A stretch of DNA of 64,000 nucleotides from Cladorhizidae sp. MBARI D1340-BT2 (GCA_028752905.1 JAQNBH010000006.1:24104311-24168310), one strand, 5' to 3'; shown: positions 46,713 through 59,108, counted from the first letter of the stretch. Notes: generated from the letters alone by a model not told the origin. A program made the numbers and translations.

Positions 46713-46866
46713 CAGGTATTTCATATGCTTGCTGATCAGAAAAGGATTGAACCTGTAGTATTAACAAAAAATCACATTAAAATAAGCAAGCAAAGAGTAT
46801 TAGCTCACATGTGTGGATGAAGACCTTCTGATAGGTCAAATTTTGGAACAGCACTTGTAGGAAATC
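46713..46866 (-). CDS. exon pair A6/B6 of the exon-pair repeat gene
   Basis: Exon A 46809-46866 (58 nt, uses a shifted acceptor and carries a deletion that breaks phase) and exon B 46713-46752 (40 nt, VQSFSDQQAYEIP), separated by a 56-bp GT-AG intron. No further pair is seen to the left. Confidence 0.5.
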
Positions 46867-47364
46867 CTGGATAAAATATATGTTTAATCAGAGAATGCAC
46901 TCATACTGCATAGTGGTGGCTGCTATGCTAATACAATCAATGTTTGGTGCCATACTAGAGTGGTGTACTTTTAAAACCCACTTTTCACATTTTCTGTGAT
47001 AATTTAAAACCATATTTTTTTAGATCACATGTTAAAATTGTAATAGTCACCCTACTTTCTTGACTTACATCTTTGAACTAAGCTGATGAAAATAGGATAT
47101 GAATAGATACATTATTTCATATTGCATTTCAATTGATATTATTATAATTCATTTTGAAATTATAGAACTTCAAGACCTCTTTTCAACTAGTAGCTGGGCC
47201 TTCACATTTCTAATCATAGCATCTTTACTAATTAAAAAGTGGATCCCTTTATCTTGATAACACAAGGTTAAAAATAACCCTTGTGTTTCTTGTAATTTGA
47301 TGTGGACACTTTCATTGTGTGGGCCAATTTTTGTAAAACTATCCACATAAAAATTTACACATAC

Positions 47365-47532
47365 CAGTATTATCTCTGGCTTGTTTATCAGAGAAGGATA
47401 GAGTCTGTAAAATAAAACATTCATTAAATCTAGCAAACACAACCATAGAAGATTGGCACACCGGTGTGGATCTTTTAATTGGATGACCAGATGTCTCAAT
47501 TTTTGTACCAGCACTTGTAGGCAATCGAGGGT
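47365..47532 (-). CDS. exon pair A5/B5 of the exon-pair repeat gene (best preserved)
   Basis: Exon A 47462-47532 (71 nt) encodes DPRLPTSAGTKIETSGHP; exon B 47365-47404 (40 nt) encodes TLSFSDKQARDNT. Intron 57 bp, GT-AG. Exon A begins in phase 1 and ends in phase 0; exon B begins in phase 0 and leaves one base, so 71 + 40 = 111 nt adds 37 codons without shifting frame. The one-base remainder G joins AC or AT of the next exon A to give Asp. I do not recognise the repeat: one half is S-F-S-D-x-Q-A, the other P-G-L-P-T-S-A-G-x-K. Confidence 0.6.
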
Positions 47533-48010
47533 CTAAAGTTCAGTAATCTAAATATAAATCAAGAATGCATTCATACTATATATGTAGGGATAATAAATCT
47601 GACCTGTATTATAGTAAATTGTAGTGCATTACTAAGAACAAGTGGACATAACGTCATAATTACATGACCTTAAATGGAGGTGATAGCATTCCATTTTTCA
47701 CCTAGATATATGGAAATACAACATCTGTCCAGAGCTATTAAACTTTACACCAAATCACTAATACACAATGAACATAATCTGACACCATCTTATAGTACAT
47801 ATTTCTCGGCACTTCATCATCAGATTGTTGAAAAAAATTATACAAGTTCTAAAATACTAGAGCGCTAGAACTGTAGGCAGCATGGGTTAGAATGAGGGCT
47901 AGTGGCTCCTTTTGATAAAAAAAATCGATTTATTTTGCATAATTCTTTTGCATAATTCATATGGTAAAAACAAAAATCCATAGCAGTGTTCCACAGTAAC
48001 TTACACATAC

Positions 48011-48182
48011 CAGGATATTCATCAGTTTACTCAACAGAAAAAGGTTAAAGCTGAAGAAGAGAACAATCATTATTATAATAAACAACCTCATACAATATTA
48101 GTCACTTGTGCGGGTGTCTTGAGTGGAAGCCCTCCTCCTCATGTCCTTCCTTTTTGTATAGTACTTGTAGGCAATCCAGGAA
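48011..48182 (-). pseudogene. exon pair A4/B4 of the exon-pair repeat gene, decayed
   Basis: Exon A 48106-48182 (77 nt, in phase but with a TGA) and exon B 48011-48050 (40 nt with two TAA in phase), 55-bp intron. Splice borders are kept although the coding sense is lost. Confidence 0.5.
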
Positions 48183-49041
48183 CTAAATTTTATATAATCA
48201 CAGTTTACAACAGAATGTACTTGTCATAGCAGAACAGCTGCAAATTTTGTTTGCAAAATATTTGGCATATTTTATTTGAGTTTGATGTGCTTTTGTTTTT
48301 ACTGAATGGATGATTGAGGCTGTGATAAATGTTCTTGTGTTCGGAAGGTGTCTACATACATGGAAAAGTTGTGGGACTGATCCATATAGCTAACTGTAAT
48401 CAAAAGACAAAATCTCCACATGTTGCTCTTCCTCATACTAAAAGCAAATGCTGGTTGAGTTTCTCATCATTGGAGTAGAAATGACCATCATCTTCACTAT
48501 CCATTGTTAGAGAGTGAGCTTACTTTAGAATTTCAGGTTTAAAGTTCCGGAGGAGTTCATAATTCCATGTATTGAGCGAATTGAATATGTATGGAACTCA
48601 CCCAGATGCATCTTATAATGATGTGGAGGAAGATTAGTTTGACTCATTCACGAGCTGGAGGCATTTACACCTCCTACATGCAAGGACAGTTTCTGACAGC
48701 TCTAATAAATTTTAATTCTATAGCTGAAACTCAAATAAAGCATATCAAACTCTAATAGAGCACAAACAATTATAGCAGTCGATGCATTGCAACCGAGCAG
48801 GAATAGAATATGAGTCAAGCAATTCAAGCATAGAATGGTGCTGATTGCAAGCATGCAACATGTAGGTGCCAATTGAGCTCAGTTTAGCTAAATATTGCAC
48901 ACATAAACAAGTCAATTATAGTGTTGATGTTCCTTACCAATTTCAGTTCTTTACCAATTTCAGTTTGTTATAGATGGACCTAAAAATATATTTTTTAAAT
49001 GAATCCAGATTTTAATTCGTTAATTTTTTATATCTGCTAGG
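48183..49041. other. no exon seen; flank of the tandem block
   Basis: AT-rich DNA with stretches related to 49900-50060 (ACCAATTTCAGTTTGTTATA-GATGGAC). It ends abruptly at 49042, where the tandem-duplicated sequence starts. Confidence 0.4.
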
Positions 49042-49425
49042 ATGGGTGTGTCCGTTTCATCCACTAGATACAGCAAGCATCCACCTCTCAGCTTTTTAAT
49101 GTGAATATCTAAATACCCATGGGTTAATCCTGTTGTTTTAGAATGTGGTAAACAACCAGCGACATTTTATAATAGTAATCTGTTTTGGTTATCAAAGGTA
49201 ATTCAATTCTCTGTCTTCACCATACTCCCTCTAGATTTCTTCGAACTATGCGTGTCTACCAAGATCTGTTGTGGAGAAGTTCGTTCAATTATGTAGTGTG
49301 ATTAACTTTCAGAAGCCACAAACCAACAGTGCCCCACTTAAACCTATCATTTCTTCTGGGTTTATGACTCGAGGACAGGTAATATTATTAGTACCAAATA
49401 TGTTGGTATTTAGCATCGTCTTATT
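49042..49425 (+). repeat. partial copy 0 of the tandem block (Ginger1-like integrase exon)
   Basis: Matches 56524-56907 with scattered differences and, inverted, 12972-13320. It holds the integrase exon 49235-49378 (144 nt; CLPRSVVEKF, KPIISSGFMTRGQ) and the start of its downstream intron, then breaks at TCTTATT/ATAAGG. Fewer bases are shared than between the two full copies, so this partial copy is older or evolved apart. Confidence 0.8.
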
Positions 49426-49502
49426 ATAAGGATTGAGTTTGAAAGTTAAAACAATCACTGTAAAATTAAGCAAGCAAACAATACGATAGATTATTGGCTC
49501 AC

Positions 49503-49573
49503 ATGTCTGGATGGTTGTGATGGAAGACCTGATGTCCTAAGTTTTGGACCACCACTTATAGGCAATCCAGGAT
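49503..49573 (-). CDS. exon A3 of the exon-pair repeat gene; exon B missing
   Basis: 71 nt between TTTAG and GTGAGC, in phase, encoding DPGLPISGGPKLRTSGLPSQ. Its exon B is cut by the tandem junction: only the first dozen bases (ACTCAATCCTT) remain near 49429-49442. Confidence 0.55.
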
Positions 49574-50974
49574 CTAAAGTTTGAGTATATATCAAGAATG
49601 TATTCATACTATGTAAGGACAATAAATCAGAGCTTATCCTTGGTGGCACAATAATCAACAAAGTACAGTGCATTTATAAAGAATAAGTGGAAAAACTGTC
49701 AATATTATAAGACTTTGAAAGGAGATGAATGTCTTCCAACTTTCACCTACCTCCATTGTAACACACTCTCTGCCCAGAGCTGTTTTAACTTTACACCAAT
49801 ACACAATGAACACAAGCTGACTACATCTTATACACTATATTTATCGGAACTTCATCAGAATGTTGGAAAAAAGTATACAAGTTCTAAAATGCTACAGCTG
49901 TAGAGCAGTAGGAGGCTAGAGCATGTAGCTGCTGATTCAGCTCTCAGATTAGCTCCACACATACAATTCAATTATTGTATTTATGTTCTTTACCAATTTT
50001 AGTTTGTTATGGATAGACTTAAAATAAATTTCATGGATTTTTTTTAATGTCCACCAGGCACTACCATAGTGAAGTATCATGGTAAGCTGGAATTCCTTTT
50101 TGAACTAAAGATGGAAGAAACTACCATCAGGATGCTAAGAAACTGCTTAAATAAGTTAGAGCTAAGACATGATTTTTTTAATATCAACCTCCATTGAATA
50201 TAGAGAGTACCAGTGCAATACCTGGCTATAAAAATACATACCTACCCTAAGGGAAATAAAGGGAGTCGAACTACTCACTCGCCTTGAACATCTAAGGTGG
50301 GTGCTTGAATTATGAAATTTGAATGTTGATTGTAAAATGCACACCCTGTGTTACCATTGCAATGAAGATAGAAGTTAGTTAGCTCTAGGTGAGGATTTGC
50401 TGGTTGTGTTTTACCATTGCAATAAAGTTAGAGGTTAGTTAGCCCTAGGTGAGGATTTGCTGGTTGTTTCAATGTCTAGCTGGTGCCTCTACTTTAGCTA
50501 AGGCGTTATTGATCCCCTCATTGATTAAAACTATCAAGTAGTCGACTTCAGGTTCAACAAAGTCTACCAATGGATTTTTATTGCTAACTTTCCTTATATC
50601 TTTGCTATCTGTCACATTACTATGATGCACTGGGCGGTCGCTACAAGCATCCAGTCATCAGAGAAAATTGCATAGTGGATACTTGTAATGTGGAAGGTGC
50701 TGACTATGTTCCTATGCAAACTGAAGTGCAAATTTAATGTTTGTGACATGATCTGAGAAAAATAGGTTATCAATAGACACAATCTTTCATATGACATTTT
50801 TCTCAGCATGTATTCATATTGATGTAAATCTCACTGATGTTCTAATCAAGCTATCCTATACAATATTAGGGTTCTTATGACAATGAGATTACAAAATTTC
50901 TTTATTTGTTCCGAGAGAATTTTGTCATAAACACCTCATCTAAACAGTATTCCAAAACAGTATTCAAAACAAAC

Positions 50975-51142
50975 CAGGAATTTCATAGGCTTGCTCACCA
51001 GTCAAGGATAGAGCCTGTAGGATTAACAAAGCAACACATTAAAATAGGCAAGAAAACAATATAATAGAGTATTGGCTCACAAGTATGGCTGGAAGACCAT
51101 CTCCTGAGAGGCCAAAAGTTGGAACATCATTTGTAGGCAATC
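50975..51142 (-). CDS. exon pair A2/B2 of the exon-pair repeat gene
   Basis: Exon A 51081-51142 (62 nt, acceptor moved six bases downstream so the phase is kept; GLPTNDVPTFGLSGDGLP) and exon B 50975-51014 (40 nt, ALSLTGEQAYEIP). Intron 66 bp. 62 + 40 = 102 nt, again a multiple of three. Confidence 0.55.
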
Positions 51143-51623
51143 CTGGATAAAAAATGGGACATTTTAGAATGCGTTTATACTGTGTGCATACTAAGATAAT
51201 ACAATCAATGTTTGGTGCCATACTAGAGTGGTGTAGTTTTAGGACCTACTTTTCCCATTGTGTTTTAAAAGAATGCTTGCCCATGTTTTTATAGAGCATA
51301 TGTAAAAATTGTCAGAGTAATCCTACTTTCTTGACTGACATCTTTGAACATGAGCTGAGAAAAATAGGATATGAACACAATATTTCATGTTGCATTTCCT
51401 TTGGCATATATTTCATCTTGAAATTATAGAACTTCTAAATTAATTCCCTTTATCTTGGATAACCTGAGGAAAAATATAACCTTCGTGCTTCTTAATCCTT
51501 CGTGCTTGTTGATTAATTTAATGAAAGCACGTTTATTGTATGGATAAATTTGTGTAAAAATTATCCACATGGAAAAATAAACAGATTGAATAAATCCAGT
51601 ATTCCATTCTAAGTTACACCTAC

Positions 51624-51789
51624 CGAGATTTTCACTGGCTTGCTTATCAGGGAAGGATGGAGTCTCAAAAATAAAACATTCATTAAATCAAGAAAATACA
51701 ACAATAGAGTATACACCTGTATGGATCTTTTGAATGGAAGACCTCTGATGTCCCAATATTTCTACCAGCACTTGTAGGCAATCCAGGGT
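51624..51789 (-). CDS. exon pair A1/B1 of the exon-pair repeat gene
   Basis: Exon A 51717-51789 (73 nt; DPGLPTSAGRNIGTS then a two-base insertion) and exon B 51624-51663 (40 nt; TPSFPDKQASENL). Intron 53 bp. Same lesion as in the inverted copy at 20770. Confidence 0.55.
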
Positions 51790-52474
51790 CTAAAGTTACA
51801 GTAATAAAAATATAAATCAAGAATGCATTCATACTATATATGTAGGGATAATAAATCACAGCTGTATCGTGATCCTCTAAATAATAAATTGCGTGCATAT
51901 ATAAAGAACAGGTGGACAAACTGTCAGAATTACATGATATTAAAAGAAGTCAATGATTTCCATTTTTCACCACATACAACCTAAATACATTATCAGTCTC
52001 CAGAGCTCCAAGTTTCTGTTTAACTTGACACTGATACACAATGAACATTAGCTGAGAAAAATGAGAGATAAAAAACACATCTCATGGTATATATATATTT
52101 CTTGGCAATTCTTCATCTGATGTTTGTCAAAAGTTATAGAAGTTCTAAAACTGCTAGGGCGTTAGAGTAGTAGGCATCTAGGGCTAGAGGCTCCTATTGA
52201 TGACAAGTACAAACTTTGGCTTTCTATTTCAAAAAGGTTGTGATAAATAACTGAATACAGAAAAAATATGGTGATCTTGGTGGTCTTGGCTTCAGTTCAG
52301 GTTCTCGAGAGTGGCTCCCCAGCAGCCAGGGAAGTCCATTCCGATTCAACTGCTAACATTCTGGTGCCAGGCAGCGCAATGAAAAGTACAAGTAGTCGGA
52401 GATTCTGTGTTTGTGTTTTAACCGCTTCACCGCATAGAAGCGCGAGATTGAGTGACCGTCGCGTTAATAATTAA

Positions 52475-54154
52475 ACATCAACCGTTGACTCTACATATTC
52501 AAAACTTACCGTAAATGTGCACGATGGACTGTTCTATTTCACCAAAAAATTTAAGAACCGTAGCACGTAGGTAACTGTGACGTCAAACAATTTTGAATTC
52601 AAGCAAAATAATGGCTGAAATATTTGATCGTGCTCGCGTGTTAGAGCTGTTGTTTGATGGCGGTTTCGACCTCTCTGACTATGATAGAGATGAAGATGAT
52701 GAAGGTCAAGTGTCTTCCTTCCTTGGTGATGAGGTATTAGACCCTAAGGAGTTGGCAGCTTTTTGTCCAGAGCTTTAACTTCAACTCCTCAGGATGTTGG
52801 ACCAAACACTTCAAGTGCCAGTGCTTCTGATGGAGCTTTTATGACTCCTGATGAAGAGTATGAGTTGCTTGGTAAGTATGAGTGGATATCTATAGAATGG
52901 AATATAATATTTGAGCTATCAAGAGACATAATAAGCCAGAAATATATATCACTAGGTTATAAAGTTCCTAGTTATAAAGTTCACTAGGTTGTAAAGTTCA
53001 TAATAATAATCTTTTATATAGGTTTAGCCACTGATCTTGAATCTGCTGAATCTCTGAGTGATCCTGCAAACTCTCCTCCGAGTGGTCCTGCAAACTCGCC
53101 CCCAATTGCTTCTCCTACCATCTTCTCCTTCATTTGATGTAGTTCCATCTTCTGACTCAGAAGTATCACTGTTACCTTCTGATCGCTGAGACAGGGGGCG
53201 TGTTGGATGCCGAGGCCGAGGAAAAGGCCAAGGAAGAGGAAAAAGCCAAGGAAGAGGAAAAGGCCAAGGAAGAGGAAAAGGCCAAGGAAGAGGAAAAAGC
53301 CAAGGAAGAGGTAAAGGCCAAGGAAAAGGGAAAGGCCAAGGAAGAGGAAAAGGCCAAGGAAGAGGAAAAAGCCAAGGAAGAGGAAAAGGCCAAGGAAGAG
53401 GAAAAGGCCAAGGAAGAATTCGAGGCCAGAGGTAAGAGGCACAAGACCTTTTGTCACTGCTCTCTTTGTGGTATTAGCCTTTGTGCTGTGCGTGGAAGGA
53501 CATGCTTCAGGGAATTCCACACACTCTCTGACTACTCGCACTAGCTTCCTTTTCTCTTCGAGATTTTCTTTGTATTGCTTTTGTAGTATGTACATGTGTT
53601 AAGCATGTACATGTATACTTCTTTTCTTTATCATTTATGCATGCAGACATGTGTAGTACACGTATGTTTTCTTGATGAGTCTTTGCTTTATTGTGCCTTT
53701 CTGCAACATCTTGAAATTTTCAACTTTCAATACAGCCAGACCTTCCTCGTGGTGCTTGACAACAGTCAATACTCTTATAGACTGACAAACATGGCTATAT
53801 CCTGCAAAATAGAAAAATTAGGGCATTCAATATTCATAAATTATGCCAAAAAATGTACATTTTTCAGATTATATGCTGTTTGCAGTTCGATAAGCGACCA
53901 TATTTTAGTATTTGATCTGAAAAACCATAAAGTATACTTGTAATAGTCGATAAATGCAGTGATAAAAAGTATTCTAATCAAAAAATGGCTTGTGGTTTGG
54001 TTGCTAGGCAACACATTTATCACCAAGTTGATCAGTAACTCTTTGTCAATCATGTGATATGCGGTTGCTGGGGACTTTTCTGAACCAATGATCAGATACA
54101 AAAATTAAAGTAAAGATAGGTCAAAATCTAAAAATGAAGTCGACGGTGAAAGCG
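52475..54154 (+). mobile_element. piggyBac-type element 2, tandem copy 1
   Basis: TTAA at 52471-52474 and 54155-54158; ends ACATCAACCGTTGACTC and AGTCGACGGTGAAAGCG. Shorter than the inverted-block copy (1680 against 2261 bp), mostly because the KAKEEE block and zinc module are single here. Confidence 0.75.
52611..53544 (+). pseudogene. piggyBac-derived ORF, tandem copy 1
   Basis: Exon 1 from ATG 52611 (MAEIFDRARVLELLFDGGFD) with a one-base frame change near 52760, donor at 52871/52872. Exon 2 from 53022 (LATDLESAESLSDPANSPPS), again changing frame, then from 53200 an open frame MLDAEAE followed by about 13 KAKEEE-type units and GKRHKTFCHCSLCGISLCAV, TCFREFHT, ending at 53544. The zinc module is in frame with KAKEEE in this copy. 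The catalytic core is absent. Minus-strand Leu/Phe frames (53014-53595) are shadows. Confidence 0.65.
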
Positions 54155-55310
54155 TTAATATGGCTGGCAATATTGCTTAACATGTTTCTAGTGCTTCTAC
54201 TAGATCTGGATCCTTGCCTTTCCATAACGAGCCTCACAACCAAGTTAATTTTTTTGCCCAAGCAACCTTTTTGAAAAAGACAGTGTTAGGATCATTCCAG
54301 ACGACTTAGTTCCTTTCGTAGCAGTGGCTTAATTTTGAAGGTCGAGTGCCCTGTTATCTTTGCTTGACAGTTGTGACAAGGATAGTCCATGAAGGCTTGA
54401 ATCTCTAATGCTCTGTAAATAAGAATGGAATTGCTAACTGGATAATATTTATATCTTTATGCAAGCATACAGTCAGGTAGGTAATTATTACTTGTAGTTA
54501 TGTATATGGAAATATGCAATAGTTTCCTACAAGCAGCATAAACAGATGCAGTATCACAAGCATTCTGTGTAGTATTAGCTACCTGCACAACAACACGCAA
54601 TTTAAGTGAGTTGCTTAGCAGTTCTTAGCAATGGCTACTAAACCATCATTCCTCGAATTCTTTCCAAGACAGGGATTTGGAATCAGCAGCCACAACGACC
54701 ATAGTGATAGGAATTCTTATAAGTTGCTGAAGTTTATGAGGGAAGATGATTCCAAGATATATGCAGTAAAAAAATTATAATTCAGCATGCTAGCTTGTAA
54801 AAAATAGAACACTACATCCGTCATCAGTGTTTGGATGAGCTATTGAGAATAATGACTTGAGTATACAGAGAAGGATGCTGGGGACCTGTAAGTATTATGC
54901 AAATATTGATTCTTGTGATATGTGCAACCAATGCTACAAGAACTATCTTTAATTGCATGAAAGATAATGAAGATCTACCTATACTAACCATAAAGCAAGA
55001 GAGTATTATATTTTATAAAAAAATATGATCATAGGCATTTTTGTAAACATTGAGACAACGTTTTGCTTATGTCTCAAAGTATAAATGCACAGGGTTAATA
55101 ATATTTATTACCACAATGCCCGGACCATTGTGTCAGTACTACTCCACAGAACACTTGTGGCACTGCCTTTCTATATACTGCTTGAAGGCAATTGTTGCAT
55201 CTCGCCAATTACAATATATATGTTACCCGCAAACCTGGAATTTGCTCAATCCTAGGATCGCGAAAGCCAATACCTGATCACCAATTAGATCAAAACAAGT
55301 TTGCTCCCAC
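54155..55310 (+). other. upstream part of the Ginger1-like gene, no clear exon
   Basis: A small frame at 54632-54781 (MATKPSFLEFFPRQGFGISS) is open for 49 codons, but has no known motif. Single TTAA near 54179 is the empty site of piggyBac element 1. Confidence 0.35.
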
Positions 55311-55945
55311 ATGGGAAGAGGTTGTAGGAAGGAGAAATGGAAGGAGAGAATGCCTATGATGATTAATGTTCAGCAAACCTTTCTTTCTGGAAGGAACCTT
55401 GGAAGCAAAACCATATCAAGAACAAAGGGACAAGCTGTTGTCAAATTTCTGAAAGGGGAGATGGCGAACAGTGATCCTAAATTCAATTTTTGGGTGAAAC
55501 AAAAATGTTTTTAACTTTTGGAGTACCCTGCTCTTGGGCTTAAGGATGTACTTTGTATATACACCAGCAAAGAAAAAGGTGATTAAACCCATATAGCCAG
55601 TGATATATTTAGTGAGACATATTTTGTTGTTAGACAGGTCTCCTTATTTTATAAGTTTAAAGCCACAAGTCAAGTGCCAATCTATAGGCATGGATGATAA
55701 TAACAAAGACAAAACTTTGTTTAATTGATTGAAATCCAGTAGCCATTCGCTTCATGAGCCAGATGCTTTACTGAATCGCAGTTATACGGTGTCATTTTAA
55801 TCTAATCTTTTTTTCAGGATGAGAATGACTCCTCCATCCTTGGTCATTATCGGAGAGTGGCTTACATTGAAGAGTTTCATACTATTTTGAATAGAGTGCA
55901 CTGTGATGTTCAAGGTCATATGGGCTATAAAAGGCTCTAGCCGAG
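55311..55945 (+). pseudogene. Ginger1-like N-terminal and H2C2 exons, tandem copy 1
   Basis: Exons 55311-55578 and 55818-55945 correspond to 14321-14584 and 13953-14080. They share the TAA after NFWVKQKCF and the missing base in the A run of exon 2. The next exon is at 56717-56860, after which the gene is cut by the tandem junction at 56907, so no catalytic exons follow. Confidence 0.65.
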
Positions 55946-56716
55946 GTACAGAATGTCTATCATTTCTATATAAAAACAGATTCTATGCATGTGATCTTGT
56001 GTTTGAAATGTAGCCCTTGATGCATGCTCTCATTTTGGCACTCAAATATTGTAGGTACAGTGTAGCTCTACTGGTTGAGCACCTAAAGATTGCACGTGAG
56101 ATTGAAAATTGTGACTGACTGTCAGTTATATAAGCTGTGCATAATATGGGTATAGCTCATGTCAACCATAAAATGTTTTTAATCAGGTGACCATGAATAT
56201 TTGAATTGAGGTCCTGACATAAAGTTGCTATCTCTAACTTTTATATGGTTTTGGTAAGTGCAAACATACAATTTGTCATATCCAAATTCAATTGAGTCCA
56301 AGGGCAGTGCAGCGCAGCATATGAGTAAAACACTACTATTGTAGTAGTAACCTCCAATTCACTTTTATTGAAAAATTGGAACACACAGCAAGTTACATTT
56401 TGGACACAACATAAAACACTCGATATGAAGTATGTTGACGTTTGGATGTTATGAATCCTTATGTTTCACCTATTTCCTATTTTATATCGGTTTGACCTAC
56501 ATCCTTCTAATAGTAGCAAAAACATGGGTGTGTCCGTTTCATCCACTAGATACAGCAAGCATCCACCTCTCAGCTTTTTAATGTGAATATCTAATTACCC
56601 ATGGGTTAATCCTGTTGTTTTAGTATGTGGTAAACAACCAGCGACATTTTATAATAGTGATCTGTTTTGGTTATCAAAGGTAATTCAATTCTCTGTCTTC
56701 ACCATACTCCCTCTAG

Positions 56717-56860
56717 ATTTCTTCGAAATATGCATGTCTACCAAGATCTGTTGTGGAGAAGTACGTTCAATTATGTAGTGTGATTAACCTTCAGAAGCCA
56801 CAAACCAACAGTGCCCCACTTAAACCTATCATTTCTTCTGGGTTTATGACTCGAGGACAG
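56717..56860 (+). pseudogene. Ginger1-like integrase exon at the end of tandem copy 1
   Basis: 144 nt between CTCTAG and GTAATA, reading CLPRSVVEKYVQLCSV to KPIISSGFMTRGQ, as in 13019-13162 and 49235-49378. The downstream intron is truncated at 56907. Confidence 0.75.
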
Positions 56861-56987
56861 GTAATATTATTAGTACCAAATATGTTGGTATTTAGCATCG
56901 TCTTATTATAAGGATTGAGTTTGAAAGTTAAAACAATCACTGTAAAATTAAGCAAGCAAACAATACGATAGATTATTATTGGCTCAC

Positions 56988-57058
56988 ATGTCTGGATGGT
57001 TGTGATGGAAGACCTGATGTCCTAAGTTTTGGACCACCACTTATAGGCAATCCAGGAT
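56988..57058 (-). CDS. exon A3 of the exon-pair repeat gene, copy 2
   Basis: Same as 49503-49573; in phase, without exon B because of the junction at 56907. Confidence 0.5.
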
Positions 57059-58459
57059 CTAAAGTTTGAGTATATATCAAGAATGTATTCATACTATGTA
57101 AGGACAATAAATCAGAGCTTATCCTTGGTTGCACAATAATCAACAAAGTTCAGTGCATTTATAAAGAATAAGTGGAAAAACTGTCAATATTATAAGACTT
57201 TGAAAGGAGATGAATGTCTTCCAACTTTCACCTACCTCCATTGTAACACACTCTCTGCCCAGAGCTGTTTTAACTTTACACCAATACACAATGAACACAA
57301 GCTGACTACATCTTATACACTATATTTATCGGAACTTCATCAGAATGTTGGAAAAAAGTATACAAGTTCTAAAATGCTACAGCTGTAGAGCAGTAGGAGG
57401 CTAGAGCATGTAGCTGCTGATTCAGCTCTCAGATTAGCTCCACACATACAATTCAATTATTGTGTTTATGTTCTTTACCAATTTTAGTTTGTTATGGATA
57501 GACTTAAAATAAATTTCATGGATTTTTTTTAATGTCCACCAGGCACTACCATAGTGAAGTATCATGGTAAGCTGGAATTCCTTTTTGAACTAAAGATGGA
57601 AGAAACTACCATCAGGATGCTAAGAAACTGCTTAAATAAGTTAGAGCTAAGACATGATTTTTTTAATATCAACCTCCATTGAATATAGAGAGTACCAGTG
57701 CAATACCTGGCTATAAAAATACATACCTACCCTAAGGGAAATAAAGGGAGTCGAACTACTCACTCGCCTTGAACATCTAAGGTGGGTGCTTGAATTATGA
57801 AATTTGAATGTTGATTGTAAAATGCACACCCTGTGTTACCATTGCAATGAAGATAGAAGTTAGTTAGCTCTAGGTGAGGATTTGCTGGTTGTGTTTTACC
57901 ATTGCAATAAAGTTAGAGGTTAGTTAGCCCTAGGTGAGGATTTGCTGGTTGTTTCAATGTCTAGCTGGTGCCTCTACTTTAGCTAAGGCGTTATTGATCC
58001 CCTCATTGATTAAAACTATCAAGTAGTCGACTTCAGGTTCAACAAAGTCTACCAATGGATTTTTATTGCTAACTTTCCTTATATCTTTGCTATCTGTCAC
58101 ATTACTATGATGCACTGGGCGGTCGCTACAAGCATCCAGTCATCAGAGAAAATTGCATAGTGGATACTTGTAATGTGGAAGGTGCTGACTATGTTCCTAT
58201 GCAAACTGAAGTGCAAATTTAATGTTTGTGACATGATCTGAGAAAAATAGGTTATCAATAGACACAATCTTTCATATGACATTTTTCTCAGCATGTATTC
58301 ATATTGATGTAAATCTCACTGATGTTCTAATCAAGCTATCCTATACAATATTAGGGTTCTTATGACAATGAGATTACAAAATTTCTTTATTTGTTCCGAG
58401 AGAATTTTGTCATAAACACCTCATCTAAACAGTATTCCAAAACAGTATTCAAAACAAAC

Positions 58460-58627
58460 CAGGAATTTCATAGGCTTGCTCACCAGTCAAGGATAGAGCC
58501 TGTAGGATTAACAAAGCAACACATTAAAATAGGCAAGAAAACAATATAATAGAGTATTGGCTCACAAGTATGGCTGGAAGACCATCTCCTGAGAGGCCAA
58601 AAGTTGGAACATCATTTGTAGGCAATC
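58460..58627 (-). CDS. exon pair A2/B2 of the exon-pair repeat gene, copy 2
   Basis: Exons 58566-58627 and 58460-58499, identical to 51081-51142 and 50975-51014. Confidence 0.5.
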
Positions 58628-59108
58628 CTGGATAAAAAATGGGACATTTTAGAATGCGTTTATACTGTGTGCATACTAAGATAATACAATCAATGTTTGG
58701 TGCCATACTAGAGTGGTGTAGTTTTAGGACCTACTTTTCCCATTGTGTTTTAAAAGAATGCTTGCCCATGTTTTTATAGAGCATATGTAAAAATTGTCAG
58801 AGTAATCCTACTTTCTTGACTGACATCTTTGAACATGAGCTGAGAAAAATAGGATATGAACACAATATTTCATGTTGCATTTCCTTTGGCATATATTTCA
58901 TCTTGAAATTATAGAACTTCTAAATTAATTCCCTTTATCTTGGATAACCTGAGGAAAAATATAACCTTCGTGCTTCTTAATCCTTCGTGCTTGTTGATTA
59001 ATTTAATGAAAGCACGTTTATTGTATGGATAAATTTGTGTAAAAATTATCCACATGGAAAAATAAACAGATTGAATAAATCCAGTATTCCATTCTAAGTT
59101 ACACCTAC

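Larger units (their letters stand above)
49426..56907 (+). repeat. tandem block copy 1 (7482 bp)
   Basis: Repeats at 56908-64000 with an offset of 7485 bp in most of its length. The junction TCTTATT/ATAAGGATTGAG occurs identically at 49425/49426 and 56907/56908. It fuses an intron of the Ginger1-like gene to a truncated exon B of the exon-pair gene, while the sequence across 56523/56524 is continuous in the inverted copy. So the true unit starts at 49426. Contents in order: exon pairs A3 to A1 (minus), Penelope tail (52265-52345), piggyBac element 2 (52475-54154), first exons of the Ginger1-like gene. Confidence 0.9.

Noticed and set aside
52268..52474. 68-codon frame that seems conserved in three copies
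   Set aside because: Conserved only because the block is duplicated; it lies in a Penelope-like tail and part of its neighbour sequence.
53014..53595. Leu/Phe-rich minus-strand frames (also 60499-61080 and, in the inverted block, 18775-19245 on the plus strand)
   Set aside because: Complement of the KAKEEE repeat; the other strand ends in a true piggyBac Cys/His module.
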